Source of the DNA: Bimuria novae-zelandiae CBS 107.79
Lineage: Eukaryota; Ascomycota; Dothideomycetes; Pleosporales; Didymosphaeriaceae
DNA: 64,000 nt
NCBI GenBank assembly: GCA_010015655.1
Contig: ML976684.1
Span: 1,520 to 65,519 of the forward strand
Direction of reading: 5' to 3'
Shown: piece by piece, positions 1-13,200 of the stretch
How positions within the stretch are numbered: position 1 is the stretch's first letter
How the letters are laid out: each line of letters opens with the position of its first letter
Notes under the pieces: model-generated
The model's input: only the letters and a program-made list of their open reading frames with translations
Database searches by the model: none
Told to the model about the DNA's origin: nothing
Made by a program: the position numbers and the translations under genes

Positions 1-133
1 AGTCAGTGCCAGAATGTACCGTAAGAGCATTAGGCGTATTGCTCAAGCGATCTGCCTTCCATAAAATTACAGGAAGCCTTTACCCAGCGCAGGCTCAATG
101 CTTCAGCCTCTCCACAGCCCCCAGATGCGTTTT
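1..133. other. Host flank left of the hAT insertion
   Basis: This is ordinary mixed-composition sequence, clearly different from the AT-rich element that follows. It is contiguous with the host DNA that resumes at 3278 once the hAT element and one copy of its target duplication are removed. A short open frame starting at position 6 runs into the transposon terminal repeat and is not supported as a gene. Confidence 0.6.
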
Positions 134-141
134 GAGACAAT

Positions 142-3100
142 CAGCGCGTGCAGTAGTCCGTAGTACGGTGACTACGGTATTGCTCGAAGGCGTTTTTCGG
201 CCGTCCGTACGGTAATGGACTTTCACCGTAGTTGCAACCATCCGTAGTAGCTTTTTAGGCTATAGTACGGCTCTACGGTTTCCTAATTAGGAAGGAGGCG
301 TGAGTTAAGTATCTAAGCGTTAGATGTGGCAGATCTAGACTACTTTAGGCGTAGGATGTACCTATATTATATAAATATAAAGCCTTAACTTCTAACTTTT
401 TCTCTATCCTATTTCTTATATAAATCTTATTAGCTTATTAACCTTTATTACTATCGCTATTATAATAAGCTCGTAAAGAATTAACTTATAAAGTACATAA
501 GCGTCCTAGTTAATATAAGAAATTTTTTAGCTATTAACGCTAATATACTATTATATTTTTACTATTTATAGCGCTTTAGTATTAGCTAGCTCTTCGCGCT
601 TATTATTATTATTTATATAAGCTTTTTATAAGTATCTAGCTACCCGCAATTCTAGCAAGGAGATAAATATTAATTAAAATAATATTTAGTATAGTAAGAT
701 AAAGCTTATAGGTACGTAACTTAGTTATTATGTTTTATATAAGTTAAAGTTAATAAGTAGCTAAAAGGTAGTATTTATCTAATAATATGGCGTAGATCTT
801 GTTTACCTATAGGACGACGGTGTTAGTAAAAAGGTATTCTTTTTATATAAAAAGTGCTACTAAAGTAGAACGTTTACATGCCTCTAGGATATTAACTCTA
901 GTATAGCTTATATTACTAAATACCTGCAGAAGGTGCATAATATTAACCTAAATAAAGGCTTAATACTACTAGCTACTAGTAAGTTATTAAATTTATTTAA
1001 AAAAGTAGCGGGCGTTCGTTTAACTATTACTTATTTATTATAGTAAGAAGTAGAGCTTCTAAAGTTATACGTTAACTAAGTAATCTTTTATAATATAAGC
1101 TTCGCGATAGCAACGTTAACAAGTAGTAAAGGCTTATTAATATAAAATTAAATTAACCTGCTACGTAGGCTGCTAAATAGCTATAATACACTTTCTACGT
1201 ACGTGAAAAAGGCGCTAGAGGAGAAGAAGGAGGTAGTAAAGACGCTATTACGCGCAGCATAGAGTAAAATAAATATAAGCTTTAATATCTAAACGTTATT
1301 AAATAATATAGACTTTCTTAGAGTTGTTACTTACTTTATTAATAAGTTAATAATTTTTACTAAGCTAGCTAAACTTTGGTTAGCTAGCATTAAGCAGACT
1401 TAATAAACTTTTATAAAAGAATACTAAATTCTATATTACTAACCTGCATATCTCTAGACTCTCTTTATAAATAACGCGACGTACTTATTACTTTCTATAC
1501 TTTTTTTTATAACCATATAGGCGCTGCGCAAGCCTCTATTATCTATTAAGTTACTTAAGAGTATAACTTTACCTAGAAAATCTACTATTTTGTCACTAAT
1601 AATATAGCAAATAATAATACGACGTTTTTTACTAGTATTAATAACTTAGCTAATAAAGAACTCTATATTAAACTATAGCATTAAATTTAGTGCGCTAGCT
1701 ATATAATAAATCTTATTATAAAAGCTCTTATATATAGTAAAGGTATAAGTAAGTTTAAACTTAATCTTTTACGCGTATCGCCCTTAGAATAATATCTTAT
1801 ATTTAGAAAAAGGACGTTATTAGTAAGCTATGTAACTTTATTAACTTTATTGACGTATCTTATAAATATTAACGCCTTTTTATAAGCTTCCAACAGTAAG
1901 CTTTTAATAAAAATAAGCTTTATAATTTTTTTATACTTAATTTAATAAAGGATAGTAGGATTTAGTAGTATAATATATACGCTATATTGCTACGTTGCCT
2001 ATAGCTCTAAAAGGTAATTTAACTCTATATAAAATACCTACGTAATAACCCTAACGCTCTATTTAATAGTAATTATAATTTATATATTAATAGATTATTA
2101 GATAATAACTAGGATAAAGTCTTTATTATTTATAACGCCTTATAGTTATTCTACGAAAACTATAAATCTTTTAAAGGTAACGCTAATAGCTCTAGATTTA
2201 GTAGTTTCTAGTCGATAGTATTTAATCTATAAGAAATCTACGAGGTCTTAAAGGACAACGTGCCTTTATACAAGCACTATAGGCAATCGCGATACCTGCA
2301 GAATAGCGTCTCCTTTGCTATAAAGAAGCTTGTTACATACTTTATATAGCTAGTAATTAACCCTAAGCCATCGCTCTACTGCGTAGCAATAGCTCTACAC
2401 CCACGCCTGCGCCTCCGCTGATTCTAAACACACTAGTCTTATTACCTATAGTAGCTCTAGAAGGCTAAAAAGTCGCTTAAAATTACCTTTACTAGCTATT
2501 TAGCTACAGAATAATTACTAGATAATAATAAAATCTTAAATATTAACTTTATACGTAAGTTGTTAGGAGCGTATAAATTAAGTACTTATTAATAACGTAT
2601 AATATAGGTAAATCTTATGCTCCTTACTGCCACAAAGTAATATAAATAGTAGAAATAAAATTCTTAACTAGAAGACTATTATAATAGTCTTTTTAAAAAC
2701 CTATAGTTACTAGCTATAATAAGCGTCTTTTATAGTTACTTAATAACTTATACTATTAGTAGGTAGAAATTAGTTAAATAAGGTATCCTACGCTTTATAA
2801 AATAGTAATAGATTACTTTTTTATGCTAGCAACGTTTTATAATTATAAGTAGTATTTCTTATCTATTAAACGCATAATTACGTATAATTATAATTTATTA
2901 TTATTAGTAGTAATTAAAGCTTGCTAGCTCTAAAAGAACTAGCTATAAAAAGATATTATTCTAAGTTACTTTAAAGATCTTACTTTATATATATAAAGCA
3001 AGGAGGAAGGACCTCTAGTAGTTAATAATAATAAAGAAGCTTTAAATAACTTTATCTTAAAAGCTTAATTTACGCCTCCTTCCTAATTAGGAAATTTATA

Positions 3101-3269
3101 TAATATTTTAGACTATATTTACACCGTAGAGGCCTAATTTAATCACTACGGCTTACTACTAGTACTATAGAGGTCTCCCTGCCGTAGTGTCCGTACCGTA
3201 GTTGCTAACAAACGTAACGTAACCGTAACTAGGTCTCACCGTCCGTAATACGGACCACTGCACGCGCTG
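142..3269 (+). mobile_element. hAT DNA transposon hAT-1, RIP-degraded, with 8-bp target duplication
   Basis: The ends are inverted repeats starting CAGCGCGTGCAGT(A/G)GTCCGTA at 142 and, reversed, at 3269. They are flanked by a perfect 8-bp direct repeat GAGACAAT at 134-141 and 3270-3277. An 8-bp duplication and CAG-type ends are diagnostic of hAT elements. The interior is very AT-rich. In the plus frame at 2352-2420 it still shows the conserved hAT block, reading P-x-L-Y-C-V-A-I-A-L-H-P-R followed by a TAG where Trp is expected. No open frame of useful length survives, so the copy cannot make transposase. It split host sequence that is otherwise continuous from 133 to 3278. Confidence 0.9.
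279..3094. repeat. Subterminal inverted repeat inside hAT-1
   Basis: A 22-bp arm, TTTCCTAATTAGGAAGGAGG plus CG, lies at 279-300 and is repeated exactly in reverse complement at 3073-3094, roughly 135-175 bp inside each end. It contains the palindrome CCTAATTAGG. Subterminal repeats in hAT elements are known transposase-binding sites; that role here is inferred. Confidence 0.75.
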
Positions 3270-3277
3270 GAGACAAT

Positions 3278-5376
3278 TCATCACACTTACGATGATGAGA
3301 ACATCTAAAAATAGCCTATGAATCAGATGGAAGCTTCTCTTTGTCTCCATACCACGCTTTTGGCGAGTCACTGTACGTAACGTTGTGTGGCGATGCTATT
3401 AAGCCAGGGAAGATCTACCAAGGTAGGTATTGCTCGCGACTACACAAACCATCAGCATCAAGTATAATTCTTCTGAATAAAGTTCACTCACTCGAATAGC
3501 TCATAGATGCTCCATAATTACTCACTACGCCCGCATGTGAACCGCAGCGCTTGAAACAAAGATGAGAGACTAAACTGGCACGTCCTTCAGCTGGTTTAGA
3601 TCATTCTAGGTGTTCAGGTGACAAGATGGTAGTATCATGCGTCTCGCTCCGAGATTCGCCTTGCGTGATTGCTACAACCGCCCCCCTAGGATGGACCCAG
3701 AAGCTCCAGGTTGTATGAGTGGACTTCGCACATGTAACACGAGCGAGACAACCTACGCGACCTCTCTCGTGAGTCCGATAGGCTCCAGCTCACAAAGACC
3801 GATTGCATTGGATGATGTAAGCCAAATCTGCGGCATATATAAGCTCCCCTTTTCAAGCTTGCTCCGGACTTCACAGCACACAATTCTGCATTGCGCAGAA
3901 TCAAAAGTACGGTGTTCGTGTTCATGTCTACCGGGTAGACTAGTTCACTAAAACTCCTGTCAAACAGTTTCATGCTGGATCTTGCTCTTGGATCTCCTAC
4001 CAAAACGTTCGGAGATCAGAGTTATGAGAATGCGAGGTCATTAAGTCGAACAAGTGGACCCTAGATGTTGCGAGACACTTCGAAACCGTAGTTCCAAACA
4101 CTCATGAGACGTCTTATGGTGGCCATCGACTCCAAAAACGACTATCATGCAATTGCATGATCGACTCTCCCTGCTTGAGAGAATTTTGCTCTACTTCCGA
4201 AGAGATAGACCACCCCGACCAGCTGAGACAAAAAAGGTTCATCCATCATTCCATGGGCCGTTCTGGAGTTCTGAATTATTCATAATTGTCTCTGGAGCAT
4301 CAAATCGAAGACTCGCCGGTGTAGCACTCATGCGCAGCGTCAAGTGCCGATTTCGACTTTATGAACGTCCACGTGGACGGAGACTCCTCTATGCGCCCTC
4401 CCGATGTTCATATGCAGATTCCATTGTCATCGGCTTCAAAAGAGGGATATAGACTCCCTATGGAGGGCAACGGCAGATTTGCGAGTACTTTAAGAGCTCA
4501 AACTGGTTGATAAATATCCTTGGTTTCCCGAGCCTGTTTCTAAATGGGATTGAAAACGAAACGGTGAGCACTCTGCGGAGACTCAAAACCACCCAATGGC
4601 CTTTTTATGCGGTGCTCCTGTCCGCTTCTCTTCCTTCCGCTCGAAATCGACCTCGAAGGCTACGATCTAAAACCGCTCACGCAGCATGCAATGTGAGAAG
4701 TGCCGTCTGCTTCAATCTCCCAAAACACAAGCTACCGCGGTTTATGTACCTCGCTCTGCCTCTTGCTTCACTGCCAAAATCGCTGCACAGAGCAGCCATG
4801 ACGGAACTTGTCGCAGCCAAAACGCTCACAGCACCGCCACATGATGCTCTATAAGAACGGTTCTACTAGAGTTCCTTTTGCCCTGCGCTAACTTTCCACG
4901 CACTAAGAGATCATACAAAACTGTCATGTGCACTGCGAGGCGGCTCTGAAACCCTTACCCGAACATTACCATGTGCTCCGCCTCCGCTCTTCTCCACCGA
5001 AGGGATATCCAAAGGATGATGGGCCCGTTCTTGGGGTTCCCTCCTTCCCCGACCTCGTCTTTACCAGAAAACGCTCCAAGCGTTCAGCATGAGCACGTCC
5101 TGACAGGTCCAAGCCCCATGTACGAAATCAAAATCGACGAATCCTATTGTCATGTCCTTCTCGCCCGGCGCCAAAATGGTACGCAATCTCTAACCATGGA
5201 GCACCTCCGCAACCTTCTCTTCAATTCCCGTATTCAAAAGGAAGTTTTCACCATCCATGTCTCTCTCAAAAAAAAACCCCCCCTTGCCTTGCCGCTATGT
5301 CTCGAGCCTGCCTTGTCTACTATCAGTCCGTACCTTTACTACGTCCTGTTCTCAGAGTCTCCACGCCTTCCCTATA
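3278..5376. other. Host segment without a convincing gene
   Basis: This is about 2.1 kb of moderate-GC unique sequence between hAT-1 and pogo-A. Frames of 92-159 codons occur on both strands, but none shows a recognisable domain, a signal peptide with plausible context or an exon/intron pattern. The A9/C7 homopolymer junction near 5270 would make any gene there fragile. It may hold gene relics or be intergenic. The sequence continues at 7471-7507 and 20854 when the transposons are removed. Confidence 0.6.
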
Positions 5377-7470
5377 CCGTGTCTTGGCAGCTGATGCACG
5401 CCGTCACCTCATGCACGCGCACTAATGCGGCGCACCCATTTTCAACGTGACATATCTCCACCAATATAGACCTAATTAATGCTGTAATTAAAGCAATTAA
5501 ATCGCGCGAGTTAGAAAAAAATTTATTATATTAATAATATATTATTAAGATTAGTGTTAATTAATTTATATTAAGTTACTAGTATAGACGCGTTACTTAG
5601 TCGCGTGTAATATAGTATAATAACTAGCAAAATCTTAGTAAATAATAAGAATCTAAGCTCTTACGCTATATAAAATACTTTACTAAATATAGCCTTCCTC
5701 CTATGTAGTAAATAATATAGAACTTTACGTTCTATATTACTTAAAAGGACGTAAGTATATTTTAGGTTAATTACCTGATAAGGCGTAATAGCGACGCCTT
5801 AATATTACACTAAATAATTAGAATTAATAGTAATTACTATAACGCTAATCTAGAAGTAAAATATAAGCTTTATTTTAAGCTTTTATATAAAAAGATCGCA
5901 AAGTATAGTATAAAGTCTTATTATTATTATAATATAGATAAGAAAGGCTTCCTCCTTAGTATTACTAGTTGCTTAAAAATGATTTTTAATAGGCCTCTAT
6001 ATAAGATAGTAGTATAAGTAGATTTTAATTATTATATATATATGCGCTAGTAGATCTATTATTAATTTATTACTAATTTATTAATCTAATGCTAGGAGCC
6101 TATAATTAAGCTAGGTAAAAAAAATTATATTATAGAGTTTTTATTACCTTACCTCCCTGTAGTTAGTTAAATAACGAGATAGGCCTTTAATAGTTTTAAT
6201 AAGTATTTAATTACTATATACGAGAAAAAGCTAAAAAATAATAATAAGCGTACTAACTTCTAATTCTTAATAGTTATAGATCTTACGTTACTATAGATTT
6301 AATTAACTATTATAACTAGAATAAATTTTTTTAACTATATTTCCCCTTTATTCTACGTATACGTTGTAGCCTCTTAACGTATATATTTTTAAATCTCTCT
6401 TAGCTACCTACTCTAACGAGCTTAACGCCTATCTCTATAGAAGCTAAAGACTATTAATAGTTACTAAAAAAACTTTTTTATACTTTTTTAGAAGGCATAG
6501 ACTACGTTAGTTACGCTATAATTAATTATTAAGGCCTTTAAGTATATAAGTATTTTACTACTAGATCCTACACTTATCTTTAAGTAATTTATTAGGGAGT
6601 CCTCTTTAAAGGTAAGATTACAAAAGAGCTCTATATTAGTACTTAACGTATTAAATTAGCATAAAATAAAATAACTATTACGCTTTACTATTAAGATATT
6701 ACAACTAAAAAGTCGCGTAAGCTTAGCTAAATAATATACTTAATTTTTATATAAAAGTAACTCCTAGAGCGTAAGGTAAAGGGCCTTTAAAAAGCTTTTA
6801 TAAACTAAAAATAGCGTTAAATAAAAGGCAAGACTCTACCCTTTAAGCAACTTAAAAAGTAGTATAAAAGAGCTATTTTTTAATTACCTACTTAAGTATA
6901 GAGAGCGCGCAATTTTCTTAGCTAAAAAGAAGCATAAAATAAAAAGCTATAGCTTTAAAAAGCTTAATAATAAAAGATCTATTTAGCTAGTAAATAACTT
7001 AAAGCTCGTCTACTATAAGAGAAGCGTATTACGTAGGTAGTAGCTAAAAATACACGCGCTAAGGAAAGAGCTAATTTAGTTACTAAATAACGTCTCTATT
7101 AATAGGCTTATAAGGCTTAATAGTAACCTTAAAAATAGCTTAAATTTACCTAAAAGGGAAGCTAGAGAGTCTTAAAATTAACTAGTAAAATTATAAAAAG
7201 AAAAAGATCTACGCTAGCACTTATAAGCATTAATATAGTAGTATTTACGCTATTAACGCTATTATTACGTAGTAGCTATCTAGTTAGAATACTAAGTAGA
7301 TATCTATAATCTAATTATAGAGAGATTATTTACAGTCCTATATAACCTTAACTCCAAAAAATCTCGCGATAATAGCTTTTGTGTAGAGCTCTATAGCCTC
7401 AAGTTACTAGCGGCGCGATCATATTGGGGCGCGCATTGACTGTCTCGGCACGATAGCTGCCAAGACACGG
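5377..7470 (+). mobile_element. pogo/Fot1-like DNA transposon pogo-A, RIP-degraded
   Basis: The terminal inverted repeats begin CCGTGTCTTGGCAGCT and are flanked by TA at 5375-5376 and 7471-7472, as expected for the Tc1/mariner/pogo superfamily. The length, 2094 bp, nearly equals that of pogo-C (2099) and the reconstructed pogo-D (2095). The plus strand keeps DDE transposase landmarks. Near 5930 it reads Y-Y-N-I-D-K-K-G-F-L, matching the usual YNMDEKG first-Asp motif. Near 6330-6400 it reads S-T-Y-T-L-stop-P-L-N-V, matching STHTLQPLDV with CAG changed to TAG and the Asp codon mutated to Asn. The copy is dead. Confidence 0.88.
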
Positions 7471-7988
7471 TAGAGGATTAGCGTCCGCTCGCTCCACCGT
7501 GTAGATACTGTCGTTTCAGAAATATCGGTAAAAACTGCCAAGAGATCATCCCGCATCCCACCCTAACAAAATTTATATAAGGAATAATATAACTTTCTCT
7601 ATCTATAATTAAGATATATATATTATAGGTCGTTGCCTTCTAGATACAGTTATTTATAGAAGTAGACTTTATATTAGCGCTAAGGAGGAGGTAGTAGCTA
7701 TTATAAAAGTAGTAAAAGTGTCTAAGAAGATAATTTATAAGCTATAGTTAAACCTAAATATATAGAGTAAGCTGTACGTACTACCTACTATTGTTTTTAG
7801 TTAATTTAGAGCGTTCTTACCCTATTAAGAATAAGTAATAAATAATATTATAGTAATAAGCTTTTTTACTAATAGGTAGTTATATAAAGGCTCCTTAACT
7901 CCCTTAAAGACTTTCTAACTATGTATCTAAATAAGATATGATACTTTCTCTATAATAAATTTAATGTTTAAGTCTTTATTATAACGTA

Positions 7989-9831
7989 CCTCACGGGCGA
8001 GTCGGACACTCTGCCAAGACCCCACCAAAATCTATACTCTACATAATAGTATAGAACGCGCATAAATAGTTATAAAAAATTATAATAAGCTAATTTACTT
8101 AGAATCTACTTCTATAGCTTACTTATAGGTATGTAAGTTATACCTAGTCTTGCCGTAGCGTTTATAGTGCTATTAAGTTAATTTACTTTTATTAGCGCGT
8201 ACCTTTTTCTTTATTTTTTATTATTATTACGCGCTGTAAAGTCCTCTAGGGTAATTAATTACTAGCTATTAGTAACTATAAAAACTTTTTTTTACTATAG
8301 TTACTTTTTATTATGCGATTTCCGTTGCGTAGCAGCCTTATTAGTAACTTAAAGCTTAATAATTTATTTTTACGCTAATATTAGCTTATGCGCTACTACT
8401 ACTACGCCTTTTATTATCTTTTTAAAGGCCTTAACTAGGCTTATTAGGGAACTATCTAGGTGTCTTTAGATCCTCTCCTTTACTAGCGTTAATTGTAACA
8501 TAAATTCTAAGGTGTTACTAGGCGTTTGCGACTACCACGTACTATCGCGTATAGTATAAGGCGAAGGCGTACGCAGACGGACGTTAAGCTTTAATATTAT
8601 TACTTTTAAGTTAAGGGAAATAAGGCTAGCGTCTTAAAAGCTTTTTTAAATATTATTTTAAGTTATTATAGCCTTAAACGTGGTAATAAAATAAGGTAAG
8701 AACTTAATTTTAGTAATATACGTAATATAGTTATGCATTAGATTCTTAGCTTAGCGCCTATACGCCTTCTTTAATAGCGAGAAACACCCTATATTTAGTG
8801 GCTATAAGAGGTGCAACGAATGTAGAGGCATATAAAAAGTAATAATCTTATTATCCTTATAGTATTATTAGAATTTAAGCAAGTTATAGCTCTCATAGCT
8901 ATTAATAATAAGTAGCTAATAGCTACTAGTAGTACGCCCTTTTATATGCGCGTTAAAGTGCTTTAGCTACTATAAACTAAGCTTATTTATTATTTAGCTA
9001 TTTTTAAAGACTATAATAACCTAATTATAAGGTAAATCCTTCTCTTTATACTAGATAGAGAGGTGGTGCTTGCCCTAAAAGATAAGGAAAGGTGGAATCG
9101 CCTAGTCTATTATATTAATACCCTAAATAGCTAAAGTTTACTACTAATTATCTTGCTACACGCTCTTAGGCCTATCTTAACGCTTAGAGCCTATAATAAT
9201 TACTCTTATTAATATTATGCCTATTATAAAGCTAGTCTTATTAAAATTATAGGTATCCTTATCTAGGATACCATACTTGGCTTTAGTATTCTTTATAAGC
9301 CGGAACTAGCCCTGTATAACCTTAGGATCCTTACAGAGGGCTCTTTTATAGTTATACTTTTAATTAAACTTAACTTAGAGCTCTAGCTAGCGCTTTATAA
9401 AAGTTATAGCCTAGTTCTAGCTAATAGGGTCGCGGTGACGCTTAGCTAGCAAAGAATTAGCTATATCTTTTATAATAGCAAGCTAGGGCGGAAATCCTCG
9501 CGTATTTAGGTTAAGTATATACTAAATAATTACCTACTCTTTTATCTTTAGTAGTTTTATTAAGTTAGGCGTGTAATTACGTTAAAAGGTCTTTTTAGCG
9601 CGTTAGTTACTTAGTATAGTTTAGAAAATATTATAAATAGCTATAGCGCGTTACTAACTTAAAGTTACGTTTTATTTAATAGCCTAAAGCGCAAGCTATA
9701 TATAAGCCTTTTTTAATTATAATAATTAATAATATAGTTAATACATCGCGTTATAGTATTATTAATAGTACGTTTTGGTGGGGTCTTGGCAGAGTATCCG
9801 ACTCGCCCGTGTATCCGACTCGCCCGTAAGG
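7989..9831 (-). mobile_element. pogo-like transposon pogo-B nested in Mar-1
   Basis: The inverted ends begin CCT(C/T)ACGGGCGAGTCGGA and continue into CTCTGCCAAGACCCCACC, flanked by TA at 7987-7988 and 9832-9833. The right end has the GGGCGAGTCGGATA module twice and the left end once. The element is 1843 bp. The minus strand around 8770-8850 reads M-P-L-H-S-L-H-L-L-stop-P-L-N-I-G-C-F-S, the decayed form of the pogo third-Asp region (MPPHSSHLLQPLDVGCFS). All changes are the RIP type (CAG to TAG, Asp to Asn). It interrupts the Mar-1 transposase frame. Confidence 0.87.
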
Positions 9832-9981
9832 TACGTTAACTATTTATAGTATCCTTAGGAGAGTTCGCTAGTTATAAAAGGTAATAAAAGCTTGTATAGT
9901 AGAAAGAAGTGCACCTCTTTAGAACGCCTAAATTAGTATATAAAAAAGTTAAATAGTAGATTAGCTTATTTCCTAGATAAG

Positions 9982-10250
9982 TGTGAGGACGGGCACGGGC
10001 TCCTGCATCAAGAGAGTAGATGAGGTAGGTTAGCTCTATTTCAGCTACACTAAGATGAGGAGACTGTAGGTACACAGGCCTGCGGCGCTTTTATGCGCTG
10101 CCGCTCGGCACGGAACATCTATCTATCCGAGATAGTTACACTGGGTGCGTGGGCAGCTGCGCCCAGGCGTAAGGCAGCTACACCTAGGCGTGAGGCAGTC
10201 GCGCCTCTCACGCGAGGTTATATGTCCTACCAGCATGCCAGGCTATTACA
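9982..10250 (-). repeat. 3' LTR of the gypsy element
   Basis: This 269-bp repeat begins TGTGAGGACGGGC on the plus strand and ends ATTACA. It differs from its partner at about 17 positions, all transitions. It contains about three copies of a roughly 21-bp GGCAGCTGC-CCCAGGCGTGA unit. The purine tract directly adjoining its inner edge shows it is the 3' LTR of a minus-strand element. Confidence 0.93.
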
Positions 10251-13200
10251 TTACCCCCCTCTAAGGTGGGCGCAGTCCTCTAAGTCTGTCATGTTACCTC
10301 CTTCGTATCTTGCCTTATACTAGTATAACCGCAGCTTTATTATCTTCCTCTATTATCTCTAGATAGGTGCTAGCCTTATACGCTTATAGCCAGATGTCTA
10401 GTTATAGTAGCGGCCCCGCTTTGTCTAGGTATGCGTTATAATACTCCTTTACCTTATATAGTGCCCCAACAAAGCCTCGAGCGTTGTACTAGGTAGGGTT
10501 AGGATTATAGGCAGTCTAGGAGACTTTATATTATAAACGTCCTTAGTAGATGCGGCTATTAAGGATCTCCTCTACTTGCTATTCTAAGTTGCTATTAACC
10601 TCTATTAGCTCCTCTTCTAGCTCTATCTAACCTGGTAGTGTGTCTGTGGCGGCTTTTTATAAGTAGTCTATATAGAAGACATTGTGCATGTGCATGTACG
10701 GCGGAAGCTTAACTTAGTAGGAGTATCCTTTTATAGCAATAATTAGGTAGGGCCTGTATATCTACTAGTTAAGCTTCTAACTAGGCTGGTTAGTTATAAA
10801 GCCTCTCGGCGTGATATAGACTTAATCGCCTACTTTAAAATCTAGCTTACGTTACTTCTTATTTGCTTAACGTGCTTATTGCTCCTGGGTATAAATAATC
10901 CCTCTCTAAGCTATCTCTATAGCCCGCTTTATAGCATTATATCGAATCTTTACGTAGTTCTGCGCTTCCTCTCGGGACATCTACTTACAGGCTGTAGGCG
11001 AGGTCTTTGTCCGCTCTTCCCAGTCCTAGTGGTGTGTAGGCTAATGTCCGAACTCGATCTCGTACAGCGAGAGGCCTGTAGTCTCATGAGGCAGTATAGC
11101 CTGGGCCCAGTCCATGCAGGGCAGTAGGTCAGACTAGTTATTCTAGTAGTAGTTAATAAATGGGCGAAGGCGCTGGTTAAGGTACTAGTTTATAATTTCT
11201 ATATTACTATTAGTCTAAAGATAATAAGCTATTAAGAGCTTTTACTTAACGCCTATAAGTTAGTATAGCTTGTTTATAAATGCTAAGATAAACTGCGGGC
11301 CTCGATTAGAGACAATAGACTTGGGTAGGCCGTACACGCGCCAGATATAGCGATATTACATATCTATAGCCTGTTCCGCCGTGGTTATCTTATAGCAAGG
11401 TAGTGAGAAGTAGCGCTTGCTTAGGTAGTTAACCATAATAAAGGCGTTATTGTACCCTTTCTTGTTGGGTGAAAATAACTTAAAGTCTATTAAAACGTCC
11501 TACTATGCTTGCTTTAGTATTAGTAGTAGCTTAAGTAGTCTTAGGGTGTAGTCGCAGGGCGTATAACTCTATTAATAAGCCTTATAGGTGGCGATATAGG
11601 TGTCCACATCCTTTGCTAGATTTAGCCAATAGTACTAATCTCTAAGTAGCTTCGCTGTCTTCCTTTTTCCTAGGTGAGCAGTGAGCTACGTAGTATAAGT
11701 GGCTTAGATTAAGTAGGTGCGTAGGAAGTTAACTACTAGGACACCTAGCTAATCTTTATATAGGAGTAGATCTTAATTATTTAGCTTCTATAGTCCTTAG
11801 TTATTAGATAGAGCTTTTTCCCGCAGCTTTTGTAGGCTATCGTGATTCTAGTTTACCTTAATTACCTAATTAACGAGGGCATGAGGATCCTTTGCAAAGG
11901 AAGAGGCTAGAAAGGTATCTATTATAGTAATCTTAAGCTCCTGGCCCTGTAATCCTTAAGTAGCTAGGTTAGCGAGTTAGGTTATGGCTTCTTACACTAT
12001 ATTAACGTCTAGCTACTTAGCCTATAAGAAGATCTTTATGCAAGCTACCTTATCCTTCTTCTTTTAAGTCTATAGTTTCTCCTGCTTGCGTGATAGCGCG
12101 TCAGCTACTACGTTAGTAGTACCTAGTTAGTAGGTAAGCTTTAGGTTAAAATTAGCTACTATTATAGCCTAGCGTATCTGTCGAGGAGTGAGCTCGCGCT
12201 TAGTAAAGAAGTACTCTAGCGCTTAATAGTTAGTAATAGCGCTAAAGGGCTTAGTTGTTTATACACTAATAAGCTAAGATCTCTATTCTTTAAGGCTATA
12301 GATTATAGCTAGTATCTCTTTGTCGTGTATATCGTAGTTCATCTGCGGGTCGCTTATTGTCTTGGAATAGAAGGCTACAGGTCGCCAGAATCCGTCGTCC
12401 TGTAGCTAAGAGAGTACGCTAGTAATAACACTATCGCTCGCGTTTATTTCTATACGTGTGACGCAATAGGGAGAGTAGTAAGCAAGTATATTATCTAATA
12501 GTATAAGGTTTTTAACTTGCTAAAAGGCTGCAAGCTCTTGCTTTTTAAAGGTATACTAGGCGCCCTTCTTAAGGAGCTTTATAAGCGGTCTAATAATACG
12601 TCTATAGTCCTTAAGGAAGGTTCGGTAGAAGTTACAAAAGCCTAAAAATAATTATATACTTTTAACTAATATAAGCACAGGCTAGTCCTGCATAGCAGCG
12701 ATCTTCTTTAGGTCCTTCTAAATGCCTTAAGTGCTAATAATAAGGCTAAGAAACTTTATTCTAGTTACTACGAACTTGCTCTTCTTAATGTCTACTTATA
12801 AACTAGCGTCGCGGAGTCGTTTAAGCACCTGCGCAACATGCTCCTTATAGTATAGTGGATCCTCTAAGTAGATAAGGATATTGTCTAGATATGCTATGTA
12901 AAAGTCGTTAAGTAGGCCATGCAGTACCCTATTAATATATCGCTAAAAGGTAGCAGGTCTATTATAGAGACTAAATAAGAGCATATAATACTTATAGTTA
13001 CTATAGCGTGTATAAAACGTGGTTAGGTCCTCTGCTTCCTTGTCTAGTTAAATGCGATAAAAGGCCTACCGTACGTCTAGCTTAGTAAATATCTTAGTAC
13101 GGGCGAGCCTCGTAAGGGTCTCTTAAATAAGTAGGATAGGATAGATATCTTTCTTTATAATAGCGTTAAGCTTACGATAGTTAACACAAAATCGCTACCC

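Noticed and set aside
4971..5450. 159-codon frame before pogo-A
   Set aside because: It runs through the TA target into the pogo-A terminal repeat, so its end is not native, and no domain or splice pattern supports the rest.
10093..10323. 76-codon frame in the gypsy LTR
   Set aside because: It is LTR sequence, repeated at the other end, and on the wrong strand for the element's genes.
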